From assembly GCA_013397455.1 (NCBI GenBank), contig VYZB01000290.1:1057356-1121355 (forward strand): 64,000 nt of DNA, read 5' to 3'. Origin of the DNA: Crotophaga sulcirostris (lineage: Eukaryota > Chordata > Aves > Cuculiformes > Crotophagidae). The translations under genes were made by a program, and so were the position numbers. Shown piece after piece: positions 1-13,700 of the stretch. The first letter of the stretch is position 1. Each line of letters opens with the position of its first letter. Under the pieces are notes generated by a model. It saw only the letters and a program-made list of their open reading frames with translations, did not search any database and was not told where the DNA came from.

Positions 1-2789
1 TGAGTTATCTTTCTCTTTTTAATCAAAAATATTAATATTTCTAAAGAAATTAAAGAGTAATAACAGTTCTTTCGTGGGATGCATTTTAAGGTACAGGTAC
101 ACACTCTTGTGTCAGTGCTGAGTGAATGCTGATTGGGCTGTCTGGCTCTGCCTGGGGTAGTGTGGCTCTGTTGTGCCTGAAATCAGAGGTGTAAACCACC
201 GAGACTGTAGATGGTGGAGAGAAAGAGTAGATAAACAGGAGAGGAGAGTGTAGAAGGTGACACGCCATGTCATACGGTCTCTCCAGCTGGCATCATGAAT
301 TTGAAGTGAAATGTCTCGCACCTTGCCATCAGTGTTTTTCCATGAGTTTAAAACATACAAGGTTCTGTGTGTTGAAGCATCTCAGGTGGGTTTATGGGTG
401 GAAATGCAATTTTTTTAAACTGTATTCAGATGATTTCACAGCAGTCTTTGTTCAGTATCCTCACACTAAGTAGCTTCCAGAAGAACAGGTGGTCCAAGGT
501 GGCGCTTGGTGGTACGTGTGTGCCAAACACTGGAATCCAAGTGCTGTATTTTCAGGAATGCCTTCCTAATACCTGCTTGGGATTGCATTTCAGTTTGTTT
601 GTTTTTCTTAGGGCCTTTAACACAGTATTCAGTGAGTTTTAATCTAAAGCATGATTTTGAGGAATCATCTGCACTGGGAAAGCAGGTGAACTATGCTGGG
701 TACCTACGACACTGTGGAGGTGAGACCTCACCCCGTGCTTCTGATGTCTAGGTTTGCTGAAGTACTTCCATACAGCTCTGCCTCATGCTTGGTAAATGCA
801 CCCTTTCTGTATGCAGGGAAAATGAGCTGTTATGCAAAGAAGAAAGTTCAAACTGAAATTCATCTTTTTGACCAGTTCTTACCATCAGTGGCAGAACAGA
901 TCAGAGAGGAGTTACATGGCTTCTGGTGTATTCTGGTTAGTATAATCCTTCACTGCTGAGTAAAGGCTTAAATTTTGTAGTATTGGCTCACATCCTCTAT
1001 AAATTCCCAGAGAAAAACTATTATCTAAAAGCATATAAATTTGCATCATGGGTCTGATTATCTTCCCTACCTTCTCTTCCATGGTGCCTCAAACCTTTGG
1101 ACATATTAGTGCACTGTCCTGTGAAACACTTCTCTCATCATCCTGTGTTCCTGTCAAATAGCTCTTTTGTTAAATTTTGACTTATATGAAGGAATAAAAC
1201 ATGCCAAGGAACTATATATTTGCTCCTCAGAAAGGACTGATCATTTACACCCTGAATGTAATTGTAAGTAAAATGTTTATTAAAATATAGTATATGAAAG
1301 GCTAACGCATATATGAACTATTCACATTACCAACGAACAGCAGTATTTTTATATTCTGTTTTAAATAGGTTTAGATACTTCTCTGTGTTTACTTTAGGTT
1401 GTGGTTATATTTGAAGAAATAAATACTTTTTAAGGAGCAATTTAGGCTATTTAGCAGCAAGATAGTAAAATATTGAGATAAGCAAGGAAAACTGAGATAA
1501 TTGGAGCATTTTTTATTTATTATGAGTTACTTTTTCTGAGCTGCTACTGACTGATTTGCACACTGCTAATAAACATTTCATGTGATTATCTAGCAATTAG
1601 TGCTTCGTAATTTGTTAATGAAGAGTAGAAGCTGTATATTGCTACCGAGGATTTGAAAGCATGATGAATAGCCAGCCTTGATCATTCTGAGGTCGTCTAA
1701 GTTCAGATAAAGAGCCTCAAGACCTGAGTTTATTTATTCATAGCCTCGTACTCAGGAGTGGGGGTGGAGGGAAGGAATGGTGAAGAAAATAAAAAATAAT
1801 GCAAATCAATTCTTTGATTAAAGTTTTCACCATAGTTTGTAATGCAATCTCCCAATCAGGCAGTTGTTACTATTATATTATAATATTTTATATTATTAGG
1901 AATATTGTGTACAGATTGATGTTGGGGGGATGATGACGACACTGACGCCATTTTCTTTTTTAGTTGTCTTCATGGTCCTACCCAAAAATCTGCTTTTTGT
2001 TTTACCATATGGCAAGAAATGCGCAGCAAGAAAAGCACAAAAGCAAAATTTCCTCCTGAAAGTTAACCAGATCAAACAGTATCATGCTATTCCTGCAAAA
2101 ATATGAGCCTCCTGTGACTTATTCCCAGAAGAGGCCTTATGAATATGGAACTGTTCAACTCTGTTGCTTAAATATGGGAATAATTCCCAGTCATGAGAGG
2201 CTGGCCTAGCACTGCTGTGACTGCACAGTGAGGTCTCTATCTAGTTGGAGATAATGATACCAGAGTGTGAACAGGTGTCCTGTTACAGCTGAAGGAATTA
2301 TTTTTGTGGAAATAGTATATAGTTCTAAACTTAATCTCTTTATCTTGAACAGATTGCAATTTCTTAAAGTTAGTTGTTGCTCTAGCGCTCTTTTTAAATA
2401 GCTCTTCAACTATTTTTCCATCAGGTTTGCTAACCTCCAAACAGAATTTCTCTTTTTGTTGTGTTCTGTGGTCACTCTCTGCCTTATCTTTACATAGACT
2501 GGACTTCTAAAAAAATCTAATTAAATACTTCAACTATTCATGCAGGTTGTTTTTTTTTTAAATTATCATTATCAAGTAGTTTAAATGAATTAGTAGTGCA
2601 AAACAAAAATATATTTGATTTAAACTGTAAAGAGAAGTTCAACAAGTTGCATGTGTAACTAAGCTAAAAAATTATGTGTTTGGACATGAGCAAAGCTTTT
2701 GTTTAATTGAGGCAATGGATCTTAGAGGTGGTGGCAAGATAGATTGTGCAGTAAGGTTTTTAGTTGGAGGTCAAGAGCACGGATCCTAA

Positions 2790-2973
2790 AAGAAATAGTC
2801 AGAAAGATGATGAGGGGGAAAAGAGTTGAGGAGACAACTTCTTGAGAGTGAAAGGAATGAGAGTTTGACTAAGGACAGAGAAAAAAAAAAACAGAAATCT
2901 TGGAGGTGCTGCTAGAGAATAAACCAGAAAAAAACAAAGAATAAAAGAGAAAACCAAAAGGAAAAAGGAAACT
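2790..2973. repeat. A/G-rich low-complexity stretch
   Basis: About 180 bp strongly enriched in purines on the + strand, including an 11-base A run, with few pyrimidine interruptions after 2880. Confidence 0.7.
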
Positions 2974-3440
2974 GGTGGTCATAGCGTAAGCTGTAGGTGG
3001 AAAGGGGCAGTGAGCTGAGCTGCACATCACTGTACACATGTTTAGCTTGGGGGAGTAACAGTTGTGTTCTTTCAGAAATGCTGACTACTTTTGTTGTTTC
3101 ATTACATGATATACCTTGGGGGCTTAATGCAGTGTTTCACTCTTGCACAGGAATATTTATAAGAGGACATAAAATCCCGATGTAACTTTGTATGCTACGT
3201 GTTTGTAGTCGATGGAGTTTTTTACACATGAAGCCACGATTCACAGAAGCAATTTGACTGTGCCCTGTACTGCTAAGGGTGTCTTGAAAGATGATTTTCT
3301 GAGTTACCAAAGATTATTTCCTTAGACCTGTTAAAATACAGAAAGCCACAATACATTTCCCCATTTTTTTTATATGGTTAATGTTACCCTGTTTTTATGG
3401 CTGCCAGTCCAACCAACTTTGTAACTGAGTGTTCCTGTGT

Positions 3441-3485
3441 GAAAAAGTACAGTGATAAGAAAGAGTGATAAGAAAAAGTACAGTG
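3441..3485. repeat. Nested short direct repeats
   Basis: GAAAAAGTACAGTG occurs at 3441-3454 and again at 3472-3485, with GTGATAAGAAA-type repeats between, which suggests a local duplication. Confidence 0.85.
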
Positions 3486-4826
3486 CTACCAAAGCTATGT
3501 CTCCAAGAGCTGTACAGCCATGTCAGTGTGCCCATCAGAACTGAAGAGGGATTTCATTAGCCAGGATGGAGCTGCTACTCTAGCAAAACCATGCAAACCC
3601 ACCCAAGCCTGGTATCTTTGCACACCCCTGCACTTATGCTTTTTGATAAGCCATCTGGTATTCATTTAGTTGTATCTGCCTCCTTCCTTTGCTGCAACAG
3701 CTTCCAAATCCTTCAAGTGAAACAACAACTTTAGACATTTGACAGCATGATAATTAAAATATCAGATTCTAAGAAATAAAGAAAAAGAAGTGAGACCTTT
3801 TTTGGATTATAATTTTCTGCAGCAATCTGTTTTTTTCCAGTAGTAGAAATGAGGTTTTGGTGTTTTTTTATAAGAAAACCAAGGGCTCAGTTAATGGGTG
3901 AAAAGAAATTGAATACTACATATTGCTAATAGTACAGCCAGTACTTTTTTCAGGAAGAAAATACTTCATGTTCTTGCTAAAATTCGGTGTAAATATTCCC
4001 CCTTCTGGGTCACTGGTACGCCTATGTGCATGGAGTCTCTGAATAGATGTCTGTCTTAGTGTTTCCTTGTGCTATATTAAATAAAACTAAGAAGCGGGTA
4101 ACCTTCATCGAAGGCTTCCAGCTAAGCTCAGCTGCTTCTGAGTTTTCTTTCTGGCAGCATCCTCCTGCCCACAGCTTCCTCAAGAGGTGACAGTGAGTGT
4201 GAATTTCCATTCCCATGCTCAGCCTTTTCCTGAGGTGACAGTGATGGGACTCACCTTGCCCAGAGACTCAGTGAGTCAGCAAAACAGCTCAGTGCAGAGA
4301 AGCTCAACCAGAGCAGCAGATCCTAGATGAGCATGGTTGTGAAAAATGTTTGTTTACAAAAAGCCCTTTTTTTCCCATAAAGGAAAAACAACGGAACAGA
4401 TGCTTGAGTCCCACAAAATTTCTTTTCCAAGAGCACATTTTTCTTACAGAAGCGACAGCATGTTCCTGTCAGAGACTATATTATTATCTGGCAAGCATTT
4501 ATCTGATCTCTAAGGAAAAGATTAAGATGAAGATACACTGTTTTGATACCAGCTCAATCACAACAGAAATATCAATGGATCCTTCTAATCTGATGACTGC
4601 AAACAAGGTCACATAAATTACCCAATAAATGTTGAGAACGCATAGTAGAGCTTTTATTGTATTATTTTGTTGTATACCCAGATGTGCTTTCCATTTTTCA
4701 ATAACATTCTTCCATATCTATGTGAAAAACTCATTAATTTGAGACAGTTTGGAGAAGCTAGATATTCTAGAAATGGCACAGTTGTTCACAATACTTCTCA
4801 AAGGGTAGTGTCTCAATTTATAAATT

Positions 4827-4865
4827 CAAACAAACAAACAAAACCCCACACACAAAAAAACCCCA
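4827..4865. repeat. (CAAA)n and A/C-rich simple repeat
   Basis: About four CAAA units followed by A/C-rich low-complexity sequence with ACACACA and poly(A), in intron 1. Confidence 0.8.
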
Positions 4866-7604
4866 AGCAACACAAAGGCTTTTCTGGTCTGGTATCTTGG
4901 CATACACAACCAAAAATGTAAGAATTAAATTAAGTTCTTGCTTTCATACTTATTGATGATAGAACAGACTTTTCAACCAGTATTTTTTTCTCAAAGGCTG
5001 TGGGTGAATTTAATGTAAAATACAAACGCGTTCTCTATTGGCACAGCAATTCTAAGAAAATGAGGTATAATAATTATGTTTTAAAGGCCAACATTGGACA
5101 CGCTTCTTGAAAGGCACTGGAAATTGTTCTGTTAAGTAAGGAGGTATTTTTATATAATGGGTTTTAATCATGTGGGAGCTGTGCATATTGAATAAAAGGT
5201 CAGTGTGAGCAGAAGTGGGCTTCAAAAGGGCAAACCTTACAGACAGACAAGAAAAAATAATTTCCAACTTCGAATAGGGGAATTCTGATTCTCTTTAGTT
5301 ATGGGTTCTTGCTGACTTTACTGTATAAAAGCAGTTGACTGAGCAGAGTAATTGTTCTGAAAAGAATTTCATCCCTGAATTGCTCAGCTCTCACCTCAAA
5401 TTCCAGTTAAAATTTGGAGATATCAATGTACCAGCCTTTTCGTGCAATGTACAAAGATCAGACTCTCTGGATCCCACAGAATTAAAACCCACAGTAATGA
5501 AGCAGTGTGGATTGGGACTGCAGGGCAGCACCGTGTCCATAATGTCTCTTTCACTTAATGAAAATCATTCCATCTTTTTTGTGTTAAGAGACAGAGAAAG
5601 GTTTTTTCTTTGTCTTTTGCTTAATATATGACAGCATATTTATAATTGATCTGTAGCACGACATAGTGCTTCACAAAAAAAGACGGGGAGGAATTCTGGC
5701 TACAAAAGATCTAGGACCTGGAAGGTGTGGAGAAATCTCAGAACTGTCAGTGTACAAGGGGGAAGCTGGAGATTCTTGATAACCTTTCCCTTGCTACACA
5801 TAGCATACAACACCTTCTGTCTACAATCTCGTAGAATATATTTTTCTCTTACATTAGGCCAGATACAAAGTGGCAACACTGAGGAGCTGAATACTTAGTA
5901 CCTTTTATATCACAGCTATTGTTAATGCTCTTCAGCTATTTGAAAGTTGTATATGAGTTTTCAGATGTGTGATTTGGAATGACATTGTGCGGAGGGAAGA
6001 TTCTCAAGTAACAGTTTCTTTGAAGGAGGAGTTTAGAATGGCCCTGTTGTGTTCAGATTAACCATTGTTAAAAACCTTTAAATAATTTCTTACAGGCTAT
6101 TTTTATTTTTCATTCTGATTATCTATGGTAAGCTTTACTGCAATATGTTCTGAATTGAAACTGGCAGAAAATTCCTTTTGGCCTATTTTACCTCATGACA
6201 TGGGAAACTCACAGAAGATGTTATGGCTTTTGGTCAGGCTAAAGGGTCCCAGCTTATCCAAAGATGATTTCTTTCTGTCCATAATTAGGCATTGAGGTAC
6301 CTTGCAATTTTATTTCAAAATATTTTTTAATGCTACTCAGCTTTAGGGTCGTTGAACTATGGCCATATGGGTGTGTAATTATCTTTTAGTCCTCATCTCT
6401 TTCTGTTGGCATTTTTTCTCTATTGGCATCTTTCTGGAATGTACATTCTGCTCAGAGGAGAAGTAATTGCATTGAAATTAACTGGCAGTGATTGTATTGT
6501 TGTTTGGCCAGAAATTAGATTTCTTAGGTTTATGGGTAAAATGCTGTAAGGTTAAAACCTTACATTTTATGGCACGTTGTATAAAACACATTGCATTCCT
6601 CTTTTACTTGTGTAGTATCCCTCCAGCACTTCCTGGGCTTTCTGTCCTCTACAAGGTAGTAGGGTAAATTCCCCTGTGGCTACTTCAGATTCTTTTCTAA
6701 ATTATCCTGGCAGCCGAGTTAGATGTTACATTCTTATTCTTGATCTCTTTGATTGCTTCCTTGATTGATTCCCTTCTGATATCCCTTCAATGTAATAGTG
6801 ATGGCTTTTCAAGTTATCCTGACTTGGAGGTGAAGTTTTGCAGGGTCCTGTCTATTGTGAAAATAGGTTTGCTGGGTTTTTTTTGTGGTTTTGAGTTTAG
6901 ATAGGATTCTTATGAAATTTTTACCCTTTTTTTGTTCTTTAAAACAATAGACAGATTCACTGCTATGAAAAACCAATTTGTTTTTTTTTCTTCTGAAAGG
7001 GTGTATCAAGAATAGAACTGAGCATAAAATGGCATTGAACATGCACTGTATGTTGGCAGGGGGAGATGTGGAAGTGATGGGAAAAACCTTCTGTGACCAG
7101 TGACCGGCAGATTTCCTAGGGGGCTTTCAGCATGACCATGAATATGCACAGCTTTTTCCAGCTACCCTTGGCCACCACAGACTGTCAGGTGGGACAACGC
7201 AAGAGCCATTTCTCTCCAGAAAGTGCCCCTCTGGGGAATAGGAACAGGCTGTCCCTGAAACATTTAATTTAGACTAAGTGCTCTGAATGGGGAGTGTATT
7301 TTGTAACTCAAATACTGTACAAAGACCAGGATCTATCTATATTTATTAAAATTATTGTATTGATCACATGCATTGCATATTAAAGTGCAAATTCTTGTGC
7401 TATAGCAAAATCTTACTGTGACTCCTCATATATTTGAAGCTGCTTGATGCTATCTGGGATGCAAGGCCCTGCATTCTGCAGTAAATTGTTCTCATCTCCA
7501 CACTTCTTTTCACACACTGTTTCTCGATGAATGTGATTTACTTGCAGGGATTTTTATGCAGTTGCACAGTTGTGAGTTCTTCATCTGTCTAAGAGTTCTG
7601 CATT

Positions 7605-7680
7605 GAAGAAAAAAAATGAAAAAGGAAAGAAAGGGGAAATAAGAAAGGAAGGTTTAAAAAAAGGAAAAAAAATGAAAAGG
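7605..7680. repeat. Polypurine tract
   Basis: A nearly pure A/G stretch of about 76 bp with only a few T interruptions, in intron 1. Confidence 0.85.
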
Positions 7681-10600
7681 CAGTAGCTCTTAGGATCTCT
7701 TGTCTATTTCTGGTTTGTTCTAGTGGTTCTTTCTATTGTTTAGGGCTATTAATACTTGAGTGTGGGTGCTGTGATGAGGCGGTCCTGCTCAGCAGGGTGA
7801 GAGGGAGCGGGTAGTGATGGGAAGGTCGTTGGATGCCCTTACATAAGGCTCTGAGACTGCAGCAATTTGCATGAGGCAAAACTGACTCTGACTTAAGCAT
7901 GTGAACCAGGAGCCTAGAGTGGTGCCCCGCACTGCCTGCAGCAGCATCACCTTTTAGTGAACTGTTTTCCCTCTGTTTGGGCAGACCGGTGAATGTAGGA
8001 AGGTGGTCATAAGAAAAAATAGTTTTTTGAATAACCAAGCTTGACTCCTGTTAAGGATAACTTTTTTTAGAAGGATACTGCTTTGAGCAGTATATGTCTG
8101 TCTGCTTGATTTCTGAACACCCAAACTGGATTCTTGCCCATCTTTCCCCAGGGATTGCAAAATTCTTCATCTGATCTGTGAATTTTTAATAGATTCCATA
8201 TACTTTAAGATACTACTTTCATACCTGATAATGAAAAACCTTCCTTGTCCATATTCATAAGGAGTCTTGTTTCACTGTGGTAAAACTGTTTTCTTGCCCA
8301 AACATGACCCTGAAATCTCTGAAATATTTATATTTGGATCAGTGTTGTAATCTAAGCACAGTGATTTCCTCAGGAATATGCCACTATGACACTGAGAAAT
8401 CTTCAGCCATTCACAGATGTGTATTTATTCTGAAACAAAACAGTAAATAGCTAAAATTTAGAACAAAAAATGCTGTTGCAACATGGTACTTTGAATCTGA
8501 AAACTTTGCTTTAAATAGTGTCATCCTAATTTCAGAGCAGATTTAGAATCAATTAAGTTAATTATGGAAAGAGAAAGCAGAGGACTAGTACGTTGTAGCT
8601 CTGTTAATCACAGTGACTTGCACTTAATCACAGTCTTACATTAATCACACAGCTTTGCATTTATATTGTTTTATTGTCCACGAGGACTGCAGTATTTTAT
8701 TCAGAACCCATTTCAGACACTGCTGAAATGTAACTTCCTTTTGAAGGATGTGGCAAACACCTCACAGCCCACAGCAGTGCAGACAATGGCTGAGGACGGG
8801 GAGAGGAGAACACAGCATGTGGGAAAGGAAGGAAAAAGTTAAGAAAGGTAGAATTTAACAACTTGAATGGGTTTATTCTTAGTGCTGTGAAAAATTTGCT
8901 GTGGTTAATACCTGCGACTAACAAGATTTAGCTTTGCTGCTCCTATGAAAGTGTAGCATCTCTGATGGCCTCCTAGCAGCCTGCAGAGGTGCTGGGATTA
9001 ATTTAAATCTGAGTTAGCAATGGCATCTACTGAACAACTGATATGATTTCTTGCAGCATTCAGGATTTCTGTTGTAATTATCAATCTTGGTACTTATCTA
9101 CAGCATAAAACTCAGCTCCTAAAGGAAAAAAAAAAGTGTAAAAAGGCACAAAACTGAGAGTAATAACTATGTCCTGTTATTACTTTTCATATTATGAGCT
9201 TTCAGTATAGAGCCCTTGGTGTTTATAAACAGAAGCATGTGGGTAATTTGGCAAGAGCTACCCTCAGAGGAGTAGCATCATTATTCAGGCAACCTTTCCT
9301 TTAAATTGCATCTTGTGGATTTTCTTTGCCTTAACGCTGTGTCACAGTTTGGGAATACCTCACATAATCACCTGCCTTTATTTGCATCAATTTACCTGCA
9401 GGCCTACAGGAATCATAGCAGTCAAGAGCTTTGCATGGGCTAAATTAGCATAAGTCACACTAAAATTACAATTGAGGGGGCATAAATAGACCAGGAGTGT
9501 TGATGTAAAAATCGTCCTGAAGTTTTATCACTCAATGTGACATGAAGTCTAAAATAGGTATCAGGTTTTAATGTGTGTTTATAGTTTAGATCGCGACAGG
9601 ATAGGTCATAAGTCAGTTCAAGGTTTCTGTCTCCTAACTCTGGGGACGTTATTAATTAGGACATTACATCCATAAAATTATACTTACTAACAGTTGATTC
9701 CTTGAGTTTATAATGGTTATTGAATAAAGCTTTTCCTGCTTTATTGGCCCACAGCATTCTAATTTATTAATGAAGTCAAAAGAGGTTTGCGTGTGGTACT
9801 TGATGTTCCATTTCCTTAATGTCATGGTTCAGATTTCTGTACAAATGGAGACCTTCACATTGCAAAAGGAAGTCTGATAAACATGACAGATATAGACACA
9901 TTAACAAAAAAAAGTTTTTGCTTTTTTACTTGCACCTTATGTATATGTTAGTGGATTTTCTTTTAGAAATTATGTATATCAAGGAGACTTGAAAGAGTAG
10001 CTTTAAGATTTTAATTATTTTATCATTAAATTATGCTGGTTTAGTACTTATTTTTTATTTAAAATATTTCATATCAATTGTAGTATAAAAGATGAGTAAA
10101 AAAAATAGTCTTCTATAGAACCTTTGGAAACAGTTGAACAGCATAGTTATGGTTATATGATCCATGCTCATTTGTGATTTTTTTTAATGCTTTTTTTAAA
10201 AAAAACAACACGTAAACTCCAAAATTAGACGTTTCTGGAGTACATGAGACTTGAATGGGGCTAAACCACCTATTTGTAGCAGCGGTGCTATGTAAGCTGG
10301 TGTTACTTTATGCCATACTCAAATATACCTACCTGAAGGAGAAACTGATCTCCAGACTCTTCCATCCAGAATAAAATGGCACACAGGGCTATCAGTTTTG
10401 TCTTCATCAGTTCCCTGCAGTCCAGGACATGTGGGTTGTGGCTACATTCATAAGGAAAGGGAACTGATAATGATTAATCTCTATCAAAACAATAGGTGTT
10501 GAGAACCCATTAGTAGTGGCTTGCTCTAGAATAAGGACTTACAGTGATACAAAGTTGATTGTTTATTATTAAACTGCTCCTATGACAGGAAATCAATGTA

Positions 10601-13367
10601 ACAAGTCCCATTCTATAGTTTGCAAACATTTAGCTGTCTAAAGTACCTGTTGTTTTGCTGAGGAGAAAAGACATTTGTTGCTAAAGGCAGCAAATGCTGC
10701 TTATTTAGAAGAAAACTGTGTGCCCAAGTGCTACTGCAATAGTTGCATTTGGTGAACAAGGCAGGGGTTAGTTAATTTGGGAAAGTCTCATCTAACTACA
10801 ACACTGATGACTTGGTACCTTGTCCCTCGTGGGGAAAAAAGCTGGTCTGGCAGCTTTTTAAAATCTGTGGTCCATAGTCTAAGTGTGTAAACAACCTGCA
10901 AATTAAGCAACTGGATCACTACAAACACCTGGAGAGCCTTTCCCGCGTAAACAGAATTGCACAAAGGATAAGCCATGGTTCCATTGATTGGGGAGGCCTT
11001 TAAAGACTTTTATTTCTAAAAATTCATTGATGTAGATACCATTCTTTATTTTTTCCTCCCATAGTCCCCGTGGAGAGCTGCAGTTACTTTAGCTATATCA
11101 GCAATCTCACTGTGCAGAGATAAGACTCAGATAAAATTTAATAGACTGCATTTTATAGTGTGTAATCTAATACTCAGAGATAAATTGTAAAAGAAGCAAA
11201 GTATTAACCAACTTCCACAACTTCTAGATGTCAGCTGTTATGGGATTTCTTGCTGTGGAATGCATTTAGTCTTTCTATTTTGTCACTGTTATAGTAGATA
11301 AGAGGATTCTGAAAATAATCATCTGTTTTCCCGGAAACCAGTCTTTTTGGGAGCTGCTACCTTCAAGCACCATCCTAATCATCTTGTAAGAATGGAGTGG
11401 GGAGATAGAATTCAGCAACAGGGAGGTGCTGAGGCTCAATCTGAAATATAAGTTCTTCTTCACAGGTGTGTCGGGTCAAGAGGGGCTCTATAATACTCCT
11501 CTCCTGTATTATAATAATTCAGAATCACACGCAGAAAAAGGGTTTGCACACCAAGCAGCAGGGTACATCTCCTTCCTTTTCAGCTTTTTTGTAGCCATAC
11601 CTTCTTCTGCATACCTCAGCAGCCAACCATCAATACAGTCTACCATTTAGCAGAAAGCTGGCTTTCTAGGGACAGATCTGATGATCAACTACAATGTATT
11701 CTTTGCTGCCCTAAGATGGGTGCCATATGGATATTTCAGATAAAAATGAGACAGACTTGGTAGCAATCTTCACCTTGTCATTTAAAAAAAACATTTTATC
11801 AAACTTCTCACAACCCTCTTGGTATACTATGTTTCATAGCACCTGTTTAGCAGAGTAAAATACCAGATAAAGACAGCAATTATATTTGGTTATGAAAGAT
11901 AATGATTCCATTCAAGCTGAAGGGGAGCTCTAGAGATCAGGGAGTCTGAATATGTTTTAGGGTGCAAACTGGAGAGATTTCTGCTCCATACAGGCAGGCA
12001 AAACAGAGGCAGTCACAAGTATGGATCACTTCTATATTACTGTAGAGTAATGCCACACATCCCTGATCTGGTTTCAGTCTATATTTTGCAAGTTTTAGAA
12101 GGAGAGTTCTTTCTTTTTGTATAGAGTTGTTGTTTGGATCAATTTTCATTGCAGCACTCAAGAGTCGTAGATCTTGTTTTTCTAATACCTTGCAACAGCA
12201 TAAGGCATCTGCTAATCAGAATATTCACCCTGAATGTAAATGCTAGAAAGTCTTTGATGTCAGGCTGGATTTTCCAGAAGCCCTCCAATGAGGCTGACAG
12301 ACAGGCTTTGATTCTGGTACACGTGGGCCAAGGCCTGGACACCACAATATAGATCCTGCTATGTGATTAATCCCTTTGGCTTTTAAGGGATTTACATCAT
12401 TAAAGCTATGATCTTCCTCAGTCAAGGGAATCCTGAAGATACTTGAGATAAACATTCCTGGACAGACAGTTTATCCCTGCAACTTTAGTTATTTGATTAA
12501 ACAAGCTTTGGTGCTATTAGAATGTGTGGAGCAATCTTTGTTAGTTGGAAACAATGTCTCTATATCTTTAAATAAAAAAAAACAACAATATTTTTTAAAG
12601 AAGACACCTAAGAACATAATTCGTTTCCTAAAGTACTCTTGTCTAACATCCTTCAGTACCTGTGGGTGACAAACACTTCAGTATTCCTAGGAAAAAAACC
12701 CTTTATATTCCTATAAATGAACAAAATGTTATGACTGTGGTGTAATTGTAACATGATCATAGCTGCCAGAGGTTAAATTTATATTTCTAAGTGCCTACAT
12801 TTCTGCTTACCTTTTAAAGGCATCATGGTTCATTATGTGAAAAGCATCCTTTATAAAAGCATATAATCAAAATCACCTTAAAATATCTTTGTTAAGAAAT
12901 TACTTGCTGCAGAAGCTATTTTACACAGCTGAAAATTTCAGAGACTGCATTTGATACAAAGGCCAAAAAAACAAATCAGGCTTTATACTTACTGAAATAT
13001 TCCTGGTAAGTTTCAATTAACTTATTTTTGCACCAATATAATTGATTTTAACTTTTTTACTACAAGGAATATGACAACTTGAGTTGGTATGATAGACAAT
13101 ATTAAGTAATCATTGCCATATGTATCGCTTTATTTGGGGGAATGATAAACTAATCTGGCTTGGCTTTGTCATACATTCAGATCTACATGTCTAATTATCT
13201 CTGTGAAATAATCAAGATTTGGACCTTTTAATATACTTGTACTTTGTTATACATGCTTTTTTAGTTCTTTGTGTTGCTCAATAGTTGTTGAGAGAGGTGC
13301 AGCATTGATGCACAACATCTACATGTTCAGTTTAAAGCTCTCCTTTTGGCATATTGCATGATTAATT

Positions 13368-13510
13368 ACAGCCTGACACAGATACTTAATCAATTACAAT
13401 GCCTTAGTTTCCTTCCTCTAGAAATAGAGGTGTTATAATCAATCCCAGAGTAATTGTAAGAGGTGCTTGGGAGATAGTCACTTACTGTGATGGTCATGGT
13501 AGACAGGAGT
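13368..13510 (+). mobile_element. MIR/CORE-type SINE relic, 3' part
   Basis: The order of short blocks matches the body and 3' part of the MIR/CORE-SINE class as I remember it: a degraded CTGACACAGATACTTAATC, then GCCTTAGTTTCCTTCCTCTAG (compare GCCTCAGTTTCCCCATCTG), then AGAGGTGTTATAAT, then AGGTGCTTGGGAGATAG, then TGATGGTCATGGTAG. The tRNA-like head is not recognisable. Divergence is high, so this is an old insertion. The call rests on recalled consensus order, without alignment. Confidence 0.5.
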
Positions 13511-13666
13511 TTTTAGACTGTACATTTGAGCTCCAAATGTAGTGAGACACTAAGTAATGCATATCTTTTTGATGAGAGATGTGCAAAACATTTGTTTCAT
13601 AGGATTGAGCCCTGTATAACAAATTATTGTAGTTCAGTCTCCTTTACTGTTTTTTCATGTCTGACA

Positions 13667-13700
13667 CCATTTTCACATCCATTTTCACATCCATTTTCAC
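13667..13700. repeat. 12-bp tandem repeat, 2.8 copies
   Basis: CCATTTTCACAT is repeated perfectly twice and then for 10 more bases. Confidence 0.95.

Noticed and set aside
12912..12965. Possible half of a palindromic repeat in intron 1
   Set aside because: ATTTTACACAGCTGAAAATTT resembles a repeat arm but the partner arm and ends are missing.
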